From Plecoglossus altivelis (Eukaryota > Chordata > Actinopteri > Osmeriformes > Plecoglossidae): 64,000 nt of DNA. The stretch covers positions 5,890,570-5,954,569 of the forward strand of contig BROE01000003.1 in NCBI GenBank assembly GCA_036571765.1. Direction: 5' to 3'. Shown piece after piece: positions 36,664 through 48,000 of this stretch; positions within the stretch are counted from its first letter, which is position 1, and each line of letters begins with the position of its first letter. The notes below the pieces were generated by a model. That model saw nothing but the letters and a program-made list of their open reading frames with translations. It made no database searches and was not told where the DNA came from. The translations under genes and the position numbers were made by a program.

Positions 36664-36915
36664 TTAGCAGTCCACGTGGAACAGACACAGTGTTTCTGAT
36701 CAGTCCAGTCCACGTGGAACTGACACAGTGTTTCTGATCAGTCCACTCCACGTGGAATAGACACAATGTTTCTGATCAGTCCAGTCCACGTGGAACAGAC
36801 ACAATGTTTCTGATCAGTCCAGTCCACGCGGAACAGACACAGCTTTTCTGAACAGTCCAGTCCACCAGGAACAGACACAGCTTTTCTGAACAGTCCAGTC
36901 CATGTGGAATAGAAG
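36664..36915. repeat. 38-bp minisatellite carrying an E-box
   Basis: Units start with TCCACGTGG-type sequence at 36671, 36709, 36747, 36785, 36823, 36861 and 36899, a strict 38-bp period. Each unit runs on as AACAGACACAGTGTTTCTGA, then TCAGTCCAG. The first four have CCACGTGG, the last three have CCACGCGG, CCACCAGG and CCATGTGG. Confidence 0.95.
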
Positions 36916-39098
36916 GCTGAATAGGAGGCTGAACTCACTAACATGGACTTAAGCTCCACTGCTTGAACTGATGTCGAGGGCAGTGGCTCTGAACTACAAA
37001 GCTAACAATATCACAAGGTGTGACCTGGGTTCAAACCTCCTGGAAGCCCCTCCCACCTTACTGGAACCTAAGTAATCAGACTTGAAATGGTTCAGCTTGT
37101 CCATTCTTCCTGCCTCAGCCTCTCCCTGCCTCAGCCTTTCCCTGCCTCAGCCCTTCCCTGCCTCAGCCTCTCCCTGCCCCTGGCCCAGACCTGCCCCTGG
37201 CCCGGACCTCCCTGCCCCCCGCTAGCAATTGGCCCAGGCCTGCCTCTCCCTGCTCTCCCAGTCTCTCCCCACCAGACCCTACGCTGTCCAGAGGGAGACA
37301 GAGCCCCATTAAGGAGCTAATGAACTGCATCCTCCAATCTGATAGCAGCTCAGGCCTAATCAGAGCTCCACTGCCTTTCGGCTCTGTTCCCTCGAACCCA
37401 ACAATTAACCCTGCCATAAATCACCTTGCAGCTGCACCATCACATGGGACTCCCCCCTCCCCCCGGCATCCCCCTTCCCCGGGCAGTCCCCCCTCCCCTC
37501 CGCCTGGCGCCCCCCCCCCCCTCTCTCTCTGGATATGGGTCGATGAGAGAGGGATAACGGCAAGAGGTTGGGGTTACAGATGTGGTGTTTGAAGTAGGAG
37601 ACTTACACAGGGTGCCGGGCCTAGGGCCCCATGGAGAGTGTGTTTATGGGCCTTGAGATGAGAGACTTGAACAATGTTTTAGATAAGGGTTCTAATCCCC
37701 CTAATGAAGAGCAACGTTGGTCCTGTGTTTTGTAAATCGTCGGGCTTTAAACACATGCCCTGTTGTGACAGATTCAGATCCGAGTATTTCATCAGGAGAC
37801 TAGCCGGCTACACTGTGCTACAGCTAATCTAGGCAAGGTCCAGCAGGAGGTGTGTGTGTGCGTGTGTGTGTGTGTGTGAACTCTCTCTGTATAGTGTTCT
37901 AAAGGAGAGTACCCATCAGGATATTTTGACACAGCTTCATTACACAATTGTGTTTATGAACGTCCAATCAATTCAGCAATTAAATGTCTTTTCTTTTCAT
38001 CTTGCATTTCCTGAATCTGGCCTTGATGTGTGGAATATTGTTATCACGTATCTTTCCTACTGTTGAGATTGCAGTGATTGAGCCATTCAAACACTTTGAT
38101 GTAGAGATAATGAACTAATTTCAATCAGCGCCTGGCTGATTTCTTTCCAGACTTGTTGATGAGATGTTTCCTCTGGTTGCACGCACACTTTAACAAAGCT
38201 CTCTAATGTAGAGCAGATCGCGAGGCCCAGAGAGCGGTGGCCAACTGCCACATTTAGTGTATGAAATGAAATCTAACAAGGTGCTTATGCTGTTGTGATG
38301 TGACCTCTTCGACGTCAAATCAAATCAAGGGATGGGCAGTAACAGGCCTCTTGGTTAAAATTGAGTTACTGCTGTCTTAGGTCCAATAAATGGTTGTTTT
38401 CATATGTGGTTGAATCTCATGTCTCAACTGTTTTGAGTTTAAGAGAAAACACAAATTGACGAGCAGGAACGTCAGAAAATCAACTGAATAAAAAAAAAAA
38501 ATCCACTCACAGAAGTTGTGACTGGGGAGAGCAAAACAATTTGCATTTAGGTAACATTAACCATCACACCAATGAGTAGAGTCACATGTGGTAGCAACTT
38601 CATCGATTCCTAGGAACTTGTAGTTCGTTATAGTTTTGTACTTTATTACACAAGTTTTGAAACTTGGCATGGGAAGGGATAGGCTTAACAGTGCTAAATG
38701 GATGTTAACATTGATGAACTCCTGTTTGGGGTTTTTTCCAGAACCATTGACTGTGCCAACATCTTTCCTACAATTACTCCTAACACACCTCACCCAACAC
38801 TAGGCCTTCTTACTCTAATAACCTATACTGCTGACACTTATGATACAACTAGTATCACACTGTGACAAATCACTATTCCTATGTACCTGAAATGTTGTTA
38901 CTGAAGAGTAAGCCCGCGCATTAATAACTAAAATGAGGTAAAGTGTGACAAAAAAGAAGATTCAAACCCATCATTTTACATATTAAATAATGATTAATTA
39001 TATAATTTGAATTCGACTTTTTGAATAAATGTGAATGCAAAGCATCCAAACAGAGTGCTCACCAACTGCAATGTCATCTATGAGAATACTCTCAATTC

Positions 39099-39123
39099 TA
39101 ACCCTAACCCTAACCCTAACCCT
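39099..39123. repeat. Interstitial telomeric repeat
   Basis: Four TAACCC units in a row, flanked by ordinary unique sequence on both sides. Confidence 0.95.
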
Positions 39124-40882
39124 GACTCTCGGTCATTCACGTAATGTGATGTACAGGTGATAGACAGACTTGAGTGCATGTACCTGGGCCCCTCCAATGA
39201 GCCCAGAGACAGGACAACACTCCTGAAAACACACAGAGGCAGAAAGGCCCCACTCTCTAATTATGCTATTCTAAGGGCACATAATGATCACTCTCTCTCT
39301 CACTCTCACTCTATAAAAACATCCACTGTTGGATTGTGCGGCCTCCCTTGGAGAGCTGGCGCTCTCACACAGTGAACACAGCGACACTGAACCAAAGTCT
39401 GCGCTCTGCCACGCCACTATTGTCTTTCCCAAATCCTTCTACTCTTTTCTCTTCAATGTTGTCATTTCTTCTCCACTCCTCTCTTCTCTGCGACTTCCCT
39501 CCCTCCCTCCCTACCCACTCACCCCACTCCACCCCTCTTCTCATCCTACCCACCCCTCTCTCATCGCCTTACCTCCACTCCCCTTTTCTCTCCCCTCCCC
39601 TCCCTTCTTTCCCTCCCCTCCCTTCCACTCCCTCCCCCTTCTCCCCCCCCCCCCCTTTACCCACCACCTTGCCCACAAGCGCTCCCCTCGCATGCCCTGC
39701 TAGAGACAGGGCAGATTAGGGGTGTTACGTAACATCAAAGATACAAGTCTGGCATACCTGCTGTCTCTGCCCTGAGGGGTTCTAAGCGAGATGAGGGCTT
39801 GTCTGATGCCAGGGAGACAGAGGGCGCAGGTGCCAGACAGACACAGAGTGCAGGGTTTGTCAGGGGCAATGCCCAGAGAGGCTGGCCTACTCTACTGTAG
39901 GCGTGGTGGGCATACATCCACGTATCAATTACCTCAACATGGAATGCCCACATTCGAGAAACCATAAAGTAGCTCACTTTCCAGCTTGTCCTTCATCTAA
40001 GGACTGGGTGCAATTATCTACGGTTCATTTACTGTTACATAAGTTAGCTTCATGTCATGTCTGTTCCCCTCCCACGTATAGCCTCTTCTGCATGGGCGGC
40101 CCATCTCCCCTTCTCTGGCTCCCCAGGTAAAGGCTCGGGTTCAGGCAGCGAGCCACCTATATCAAGTTTGCTAATGGAACCTGGATGTCATTACCGGAGA
40201 CCAGCGTCATCACACGCTATTTTTAACCCCATCTCCTCTCGGACCAACCACAGTCTCACCCAGACAGCCTCTGCTCCCCTCCTCGGGTTGGTTACGTCTG
40301 AGTCTCAATCATACCCTCGTCTCAGACACGTCTCAGATGTGCCGACTGATTAAAGGGGCTGTCAAGACTTGCTCAGCAGCGGTCCGGCTGGGAATCAGAT
40401 CCGACCCCTGGGTAAGACGGTGGAGGGCCGCTACCCTGCCGTTCCCCAGGAAGCGAGACAGGCTCCAGTCGTCTCCCCTCCTGACGTACGGGACACGGTG
40501 ACAGAGAAGCTTGCCATTAGCGGATTAGCTGTGGCTCGAGAGAGACAGGGCACAGCTGGTTGTCAGAAGGACTGTCGTCTCCACCAGGTCTACTTTTGTT
40601 CAAACAATCTGAGCATATCTCTTGCATCGATGTTCTCCTGGACGGAATGCAAGGAGATTTTTCTCCTCCAAGACTGTGACACACTCAACAACCGTTAATG
40701 TCAACACCGCCTTAATGTGATGGAGCAAACCAGCAGCTTTCCAATGTTGTGGTTCGGACTTGATTTGTTGGTTGATTGTGGCAGCGATGAGTGCTAGTTT
40801 TGTCTTGATTCGACCTTTGACCTGAAGCTTTGAGAGGTTAACAGATCGTTTGGGAGCTGTTTATGTAACCGCACAGCTGCTG

Positions 40883-41075
40883 TTTGAGTCACCCCTGAGA
40901 GGGGGAACTGGTGGAGTGAAGGGGGGAGGTGTGTGAGTGTGACAGACGTGTTTGTGCGTTTGTACATAGCTTGTAAATTTGAGTCGCCCCTGAGAGGGGG
41001 AACTGGTGGAGTGAAGGGGGGAGGTGTGTGTGTGTGTGTGACAGACGTGTTTGTGCGTTTGTACATAGCTTGTAA
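40883..41075 (+). repeat. Tandem duplication, period 95 bp
   Basis: Copy 1 is 40883-40977 and copy 2 is 40978-41075. Both read TTTGAGTC, CCCCTGAGAGGGGGAACTGG, a GT run, then GACAGACGTG and TACATAGCTTGTAA. They differ by one substitution early on and by a few bases in the GT run. Confidence 0.95.
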
Positions 41076-42262
41076 GGGAGATAGGTTAGGTAAGAGAAAT
41101 ATTTTGTGGACTGACATGCCTGTTCCCATTGTTCCTCCAAAATGACACGAGCGGGTGCCGAATTGAAGTGTGTGTGCATACTATTTTTTGAAAGTGTGTG
41201 TGTTCTCGCGCGTTTGTGAGGATGCGTGCGACTTTGTCCTCTCCGACGCCATAGTCACCCTGTTATTACTCTCCACGGGTGCGTGTGTAAGTGTGTGTGC
41301 TGTGATTAACCTGGTTACCTGGCCTCTGGGGATGCACCTGGCTGGCAGCTCACACCTGCCTGGGCCCTCCTCACCTCCAGCTGATTGAAGGTGTGGACAG
41401 TGTCAGTCCTGTCTCTGCTGCGTTCAGAGGATAGCCCCTCCGGTGTCCTGTAATGTTTTCACCCTCTGAATCAGAGAGAAAGAACATGTTTTAGAAGTAG
41501 GCTATGACAACTCTTGTGTAAGGCTGGAGGGAGGGTTATACCACCCAGCATGGTGGATCTACTCCTGCTGGGACACGCTGATGTCATTTTCTGCGTGTGT
41601 TATTTGCATTTGTATGTGTGCGTGAGACAGGGAGTGTAAAAGTCTCACTTTGCATCTCTGTGGCTGAGTGAGTGTGTGTGTGTTCGTGTGTGTGTGTTTG
41701 TGTGTATGCGTGAGAGAAAGAATGCTTCACTTTGCATCTCTGTGCCTGACTGTGTGTGTGTGTTTTCTAATGGCTTAAAACCATCATCACCTCTTGTCTG
41801 GAGCCTAGAGTGCGACTGGTCTTGCAGGATGAGCGATTGCATGTTAACAAATGTTAGTGGGGTGTAAAATTACACACGGCTCTCTTTACACGACACAACT
41901 GACCTCTGGGGTCAAATGTCGGCCTGTAAAAAGGATGCATCCAGACAGAGATTAACCTAAAATAGAAGCAGCCACAGAACAATGGGAATTCGCTGCACAG
42001 TGGTGATGTCATGGTTAGATAAGAGAGTGAAAGTGGGGTTTTGTGGAGACGTCAAGGTGAGTGCCTCGGGTGGCAGGAGGGGGGATGCAAGGGACTGCTC
42101 AGTCTTAGAACACGGAGAGAGTGAGGTTGGCACCTGGTTGTATCACTGCACTGCTGAAAAGTGGAGTCACTGAGGATTAATAGAAGTATTGTGTAGTCCA
42201 TGTTGATACAGATATTATCGCACTGTGTATTGGGTATTTACTTATATGATAAACAATATATG

Positions 42263-42315
<53 letters not shown>

Positions 42316-42628
42316 NNNNNNNNNNNNNNNNNNNNNNNNNNNNNNNNNNNNNNNNNNNNNNNNNNNNNNNNNNNNNNNNNNNNNNNNNNNNNNNNNNNNN
42401 NNNNNNNNNNNNNNNNNNNNNNNNNNNNNNNNNNNNNNNNNNNNNNNNNNNNNNNNNNNNNNNNNNNNNNNNNNNNNNNNNNNNNNNNNNNNNNNNNNNN
42501 NNNNNNNNNNNNNNNNNNNNNNNNNNNNNNNNNNNNNNNNNNNNNNNNNNNNNNNNNNNNNNNNNNNNNNNNNNNNNNNNNNNNNNNNNNNNNNNNNNNN
42601 NNNNNNNNNNNNNNNNNNNNNNNNNNNN
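42316..42628. other. Assembly gap (313 N) within a TA/TG repeat
   Basis: Preceded by (TA)n and (TG)n at 42269-42315 and followed by (TG)n to 42673. The true length of the repeat is unknown. Confidence 0.99.
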
Positions 42629-42630
42629 TG

Positions 42631-42673
<43 letters not shown>

Positions 42674-43274
42674 AATGTATGTACCATGTAAATGTAAATT
42701 AGACATATTTGTAGAAGTTATTATCTTGTGTCAACAATGTAATACCCTTATGGTTTGTAAATTACCTATAGTGTCTTAAAGTGTGTGAACCACTGATTGT
42801 GCACTTTTATGGGGTAATTCTATCTAACCCCAAACCTTTACACATTTCTTTCGATTGAATGGAGCCCTTTGTCATACAATATCCTGCTTGTATTTGTCTA
42901 GTCTATCGCCTAGAGCCCATTTCAATTAACACAAGTCAGTTCATGTACTCTATGTTAACAGACAATGCTCTCCTGTCTCCTGTCCTCAAGCACTCTGACT
43001 GTTAATTATGGGCACTGGGGTGCCACCATTTCTAATACAGAGGTGATGCTTTGAGAGGTCAAGCTTTGGACAGAGTGATGTTTCTAAACTCTCATACGGC
43101 ACATCTGTGTGACAGCAGCTTGGCTACCTCTGGAAGTTCTTTCTTCTTCTGTGGTGGAGGAGTCACTGTCATGACATTCCCTCTTCGAAAAGCCTGATCT
43201 GACAGAAGGGAAGCAAAGGAAAATGTCTCTGTCTCTCTCCTTCTCTCTCCCTCTCCCTCTCCCCCTCATGCTCT

Positions 43275-43283
43275 TTCTCTCTC

Positions 43284-43348
<65 letters not shown>
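43275..43348. repeat. (CT)n microsatellite
   Basis: About 75 bp of TC dinucleotides with a single CG interruption. Confidence 0.95.
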
Positions 43349-43351
<3 letters not shown>

Positions 43352-46029
43352 AACCACTCTCCCTCTCTCAGACTTGCCAGACATGTACATTAAACATGGT
43401 TCAGATTTGACAGTTATTCGCCATTAGCAGAGACTTTCTATTCCCCAAAAGCAAGGGAGAAAGAATATCTCTATTCAGCAGCTCATTCAAAGCACGCACA
43501 CACACAGTCAGACATTTCATTCCACCCTTTGCTCACACAAACATGCACACTCACACCATGTTCTCATGTACACACACATATTCATCGTTGTTCCTCTATG
43601 CTTCTACTCCTGTTGGTTTCTCGCTGTGTAGACTAGAAGGTGAAAGGCTGTTCTATGTACACACGCAGAGGTATGCAGCTCCCAGCCCTAGCTCGCCCCG
43701 GCTCCCTCGCCAAAAAGGCCCCTCCATATATCATACATGCGCCACCTCAAAAGTAGGTCAATAAACCGTTCTTTTTTTTAAGGGGCGTTTCGGGGAGAGT
43801 GGGTAAATGTGGTTCTTAGACACTGGAAGACAGGCCCAAGAGAATCGTTATTCAGAAGGCATGTGAGCTTTGTCTAGCCAAGTCAACTACAGCCTCGTTT
43901 AGCATGGTCTGCAAGGACTGACTGAAGTTGGCTTGCCGAACCCAGTCACGTGTGGTCCACTGAGTCTAGCAGACTGGTCAAGGCTGCAGCATGGTGAAAT
44001 CCAATCTAGTCAAATCTAGTCTTCATGTAGTCCAATCTAGTCCAGTCCAGTCAAGGATCAGAGCTGCAGAGCTGAGTTCGATCATCGAACATACACGCAT
44101 GCATTCCTATTTAATGACGTCAACCTGGTCACTCCAGCGACACCCTGATGCACAGTACATGGGCCTGCTTCGTTTAAAATCCTCCTTTTACCTGCTCCTG
44201 TTACCCCTTCAACTGTGTCCAAACCAAATGACCCCACTGAGCCTGAACAAAGGGGGGAGAGGGGGAGGGGGGGCAAGAGAGGAAGGAACGGACAGAAAGA
44301 GAATTGTTGGGTAACAAGAAATAACTGTATGAAGAACAAAAGCGAGAGAGAATGACAAGGAGGTAAAAGAAAAAGAGTCAATATAAGGACCAAAAAGGTA
44401 CTGCGTCACGTCAGAACGTCCCTGATGAAAACCTTCCTGTGCGTCTCACATCTGTGGGGATGTGCGAACTACGCCGCGACCCGACGTTACGCACTTCATC
44501 TTCCTCTTTCACGTTTTGAAGGCCAAATAAATCCTCGACAATCCCTATGGTCGCAGAGTTTCACACACATATATATCCCCGCTCCACCCGCGGGTGTTGA
44601 GGCCGTGACAAGACGTGTTTTCGTAGACGTCATCTTTGTTGTTTTAGCCCTGTACCTGATTGGCACTCCCTAATGTAGTGTGGAGGACAGGCAAGGAGGG
44701 GGGGGGATTCAGTCTCTTGGGACCCCGTTCGCAAACATACCTGCAGCACAGTACATGACTACCATATGGACTTCACCAGCCTGGGAAGTACAAATACTCT
44801 ATCTGTTACGCAACGGAGGAACCTGAGGAAAAAGAGGAGGCCTAAGAAGGAGGCGGATCCAGAGATGAGGGTCATTGAGTCTATGGCCTCCGCATAAAGC
44901 GGAAGGGTATCTGAAAATGATTGGGTTAGGTGAGCTTGAAACCTGTACGACCAAGGGGGTGAGGGGGAGCAGAAGGTCAAAGGTGAAGCATGTGCTATGC
45001 AGAGTGCATACCATCATGCTGAGAGAGCATTGTCCGGGGGCCGGTTTTTGGGGGTCGTTGTCCCTCCTATGGAAGAACCCAGTGTCGTTTCTCCATGGCT
45101 TGGCATGTGCCGTGATTGGCTGGACGTTGTGGGGGGAATAACACATTGTCAAGGGTGTGCATGAGCAAGGAAGCACGCGTGGAGACGCTGCGGTACGATA
45201 CGTTATTGGCTCTGGAGCCGTGAGTCCAGGGATCCAGTCTTGGCTGTAGGGTGCTGGGTCTGGGTCTAAGGCATCAGTTCAAGGGTGAAGGTTGACGTCA
45301 GGGGTCCACTGCTGTGCCCCTGCTCCCGGGTGGGCTCCCCATCTCCCTGGGCCTCAGGAAATGGCGGGAGAGAGAAAGGGTTGTGTTTTCCGTCCGAAAT
45401 GAGCTCTTCCTGAGTGGCAGTAGGTTTATTGTTGTAGGGAAAGGGGAGAGGCTTGATGGCTATAGGTAGCAGGAGAGAGTGGTGTGCAGCCCGCAGTCTG
45501 GAATGCATTAGGCGCCCGTCTCTCCATCAAAACACCGCACCTCACAACACCTCACTCCCCATGCGGTCCAGAGGCTACAGCGGCCTCACGTTTCAGCCGG
45601 ATGAAGCTATCGCACGCAAGCAGACGCCGTTTCAATGCCCACCTTGGCTGTTTAACTGAGGTCATTCCAATACCATGCAGTACAGGTACCAGAGTCCAGG
45701 AAATATATAAAGAACAGAACAGCTGTGATTATACTTTCAATATCGGTACTGTAGTTCTTATAACTTACAGTGCATCCATTTATAAACGTTTTTGTTAAAC
45801 AGAAGATTTCTTATATCAAAAAATATCACAGTTTCACAATGGCTTGTATATGACTAGTGTCCAATGTCAAATGGCATTTTTTCGAGATACTCTGTGAGAC
45901 TGTTGATCTGAATTGAGTTTTAAGAGTTAAAAAAAACTTTTGTGCGTGATGATCACAGTAACGGCCAGCATTATTGTGTTGCATCAGACCTGGGACTTTT
46001 CCCCTGTCTTCCTTGAGGATTGAAGCTGG

Positions 46030-46110
46030 TTGAGAGGCAGTTCCTTGTCCTGCCCACTGTGACGTTGCTTGTAAAAAGGTCTAAACAAATGCATTTGATT
46101 TGATTAGGCT
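46030..46110 (+). mobile_element. SINE/LINE tail remnant
   Basis: TTGCTTGTAAAAAGGTCTAA followed by ACAAATGCATTTGATTTGATT resembles a common fish retroelement 3' end (TTTGATTTGATT). Only the tail is recognisable, and the family is not decided. Confidence 0.4.
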
Positions 46111-46258
46111 ACATTGGTTCATTTGTGCCTGAAACAAAATGTAAGATTTTGTTTAAAAAAAATATATAAATATTTTTTAAAATACACACAAAATAATACA
46201 ACAATTAATGAATCAATTTAAAATTAATTAACAATGAACTAAAATGTAATAAATCCTG

Positions 46259-46375
46259 TGACTAGCTGGCCCCAGTCCAGGGTGTACTCTGCCTAAGGCC
46301 CAACGCTACTGGGATAGGCTCCAGTCAACTGCGATCCCTAACAGGAACAAGCGGTAGTAAATTAATTAATTCATA
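46259..46375 (+). mobile_element. Dispersed teleost repeat remnant
   Basis: The stretch CCAGTCCAGGGTGTACTCTG, GGGATAGGCTCCAG and AACAGGAACAAGCGGTAG is a diverged copy of the abundant fish repeat whose usual form reads GGGATAGGCTCCAG, then CAGGATAAGCGG and ATGGATGG. The class (SINE or LINE 3' end) is left open. Confidence 0.6.
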
Positions 46376-47160
46376 AAGTTTTAACAACTGTCTGAACAAG
46401 ACAATGGGAAATAGATCTATTCAATTTACTTTTTCCTTTGGAATCTGTAAAAAGTCAAAGTTAGCTAGAGTGTCACTTCAAAATTATATTTTTATCATAG
46501 ATAATCTTTCCAAGCTTTTATGATTTCATTAAACACATGATGCATTGCTTTATTCTTTGAAATGGAACTAATGGGATGCAAACTAGTATTATTTGGCAGC
46601 CTTTTCATGTTCACATGAAATGAAAAAATGTGTGCAGCAAGATAAGCTTGTCAACTTCCAGTAACATTACCTCTAGCAAAGGCCCTCTTGAATGAGAGTA
46701 TGGAGTGCCAGTTTGCTGTCAGATACTGCCAGAGAGACAGATGGGAGGTAGATTCATCCTCACACCAGCAGCCTCTCATCTTATGCCAGGTCACACACAC
46801 ACCCGCATGCACACGCACACACAGGCATTCACACAGGCACACCGAAACCCGCAAGTGTAAATCACCCCACCACCCTCCACTTCTTCTCCAGACACATGCA
46901 TGTCCACCCCCACTCCTACCAAGCAAACCCTTCAGCTCCTGATGTTCTTCAGCCGTTCCCACGTTGACCCTTGATGCCCCTCGCCCTGCTGCCCTCCCTG
47001 GCGTGGGGCCATGCCCACGTGAGCATCTCCTCGCTGTCTTTGATGTGGGGCTGTTGACCGTCAAGCTCGGGTGTTGACTTGCCTGCTGCCGCCTTTGATC
47101 CACGCCTGGGCCTTCTCTGGTTAGCGTAACTGATGGAGAGGGGGGTTCATGTGGTAGCTA

Positions 47161-47187
47161 CCCCCCCCCCCCCCCCCCCCCCCCCCC
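47161..47187. repeat. Poly-C tract
   Basis: 27 consecutive C, inside a longer C-rich stretch to 47,250. Confidence 0.97.
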
Positions 47188-48000
47188 GCCTCCACCCTCC
47201 CCTAGCCCCGCTTTTACCCCCTTGCAGCTGGCCAGTCAGACCCCCCCCGTGGCTCCCCGTTTAACTCCGACAACTGGGTTGACCATCGCCGCGCAGCCAG
47301 ACAGGTTAACTGCATTAACTAAACTAGGTAATAGCTAACTGCCCCTTACGTATACTGGTCAGGAAGCTTAGTATGCTTCAGTCCACATGTCTTGAATGTG
47401 TGTCAGTCATCACCCTATCATCAGCCCCTATGGTGAATCGAATCCGCCCATAATAAAATGGGCCATTCCACCATGCAGGATGTTTGACTGGGTTGAATTC
47501 ATCAGAATGTGAGCATGGTTATGCTCTCTTCTTTACAGCCTACCAGGGAGCTATGTTTACATGTGGGGACATGAAAACATACATATGAAATGACAAGTGG
47601 GACTTTCATGTGCTGTAATGTTGTGTTAATGAATTAAACAAGCCCTCGTCTGGGTGGGGGACACATGAAACAGCCTCTCAGGTCTGGGTGCCTGACAACT
47701 ACCAGCTGTTGGTGGAAAATCGCACAGACTAAAAATCTCACACATACACACCCACACCCACACCCACAGAGGACTATATAGGAACATAGGTGACTCAGAA
47801 AGCTCACATGCTGACACATTTTCCAGTTATGAAGCCAGCTATTTGCTTCAAGGGATGAAAGGTCAAAAGCACACCTGCATTTCTGCCCCACAGACTTTCC
47901 ACCAAACTCCAAGTGGCTGCCCCTACCATTATAACATCTGAATAGGTGCTAAAACACATAGGGAGATGCCTATCTGTAGAGCCCTCACTGGGAAGTACAC

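Larger units (their letters stand above)
36916..42268. other. Intergenic region with small repeats
   Basis: Holds a 16-bp tandem repeat TGCCTCAGCCTCTCCC (about four copies, 37,111-37,174), a C-rich stretch (37,440-37,530), a GT tract (37,849-37,880), AT-rich unique DNA (38,200-39,090), a telomere-like tract, a pyrimidine-rich stretch (39,420-39,660) and a 95-bp duplication. I see no gene. Confidence 0.6.
42674..48000. other. Intergenic region
   Basis: Mostly unique sequence. It holds the CT tract at 43.3 kb, two dispersed-repeat remnants near 46.0-46.4 kb and a poly-C run at 47,161-47,187. There is no coding exon that I can support. Confidence 0.5.

Noticed and set aside
42200..42779. Open frames running through the N gap
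   Set aside because: Ns do not support a frame, and the flanks are dinucleotide repeats.
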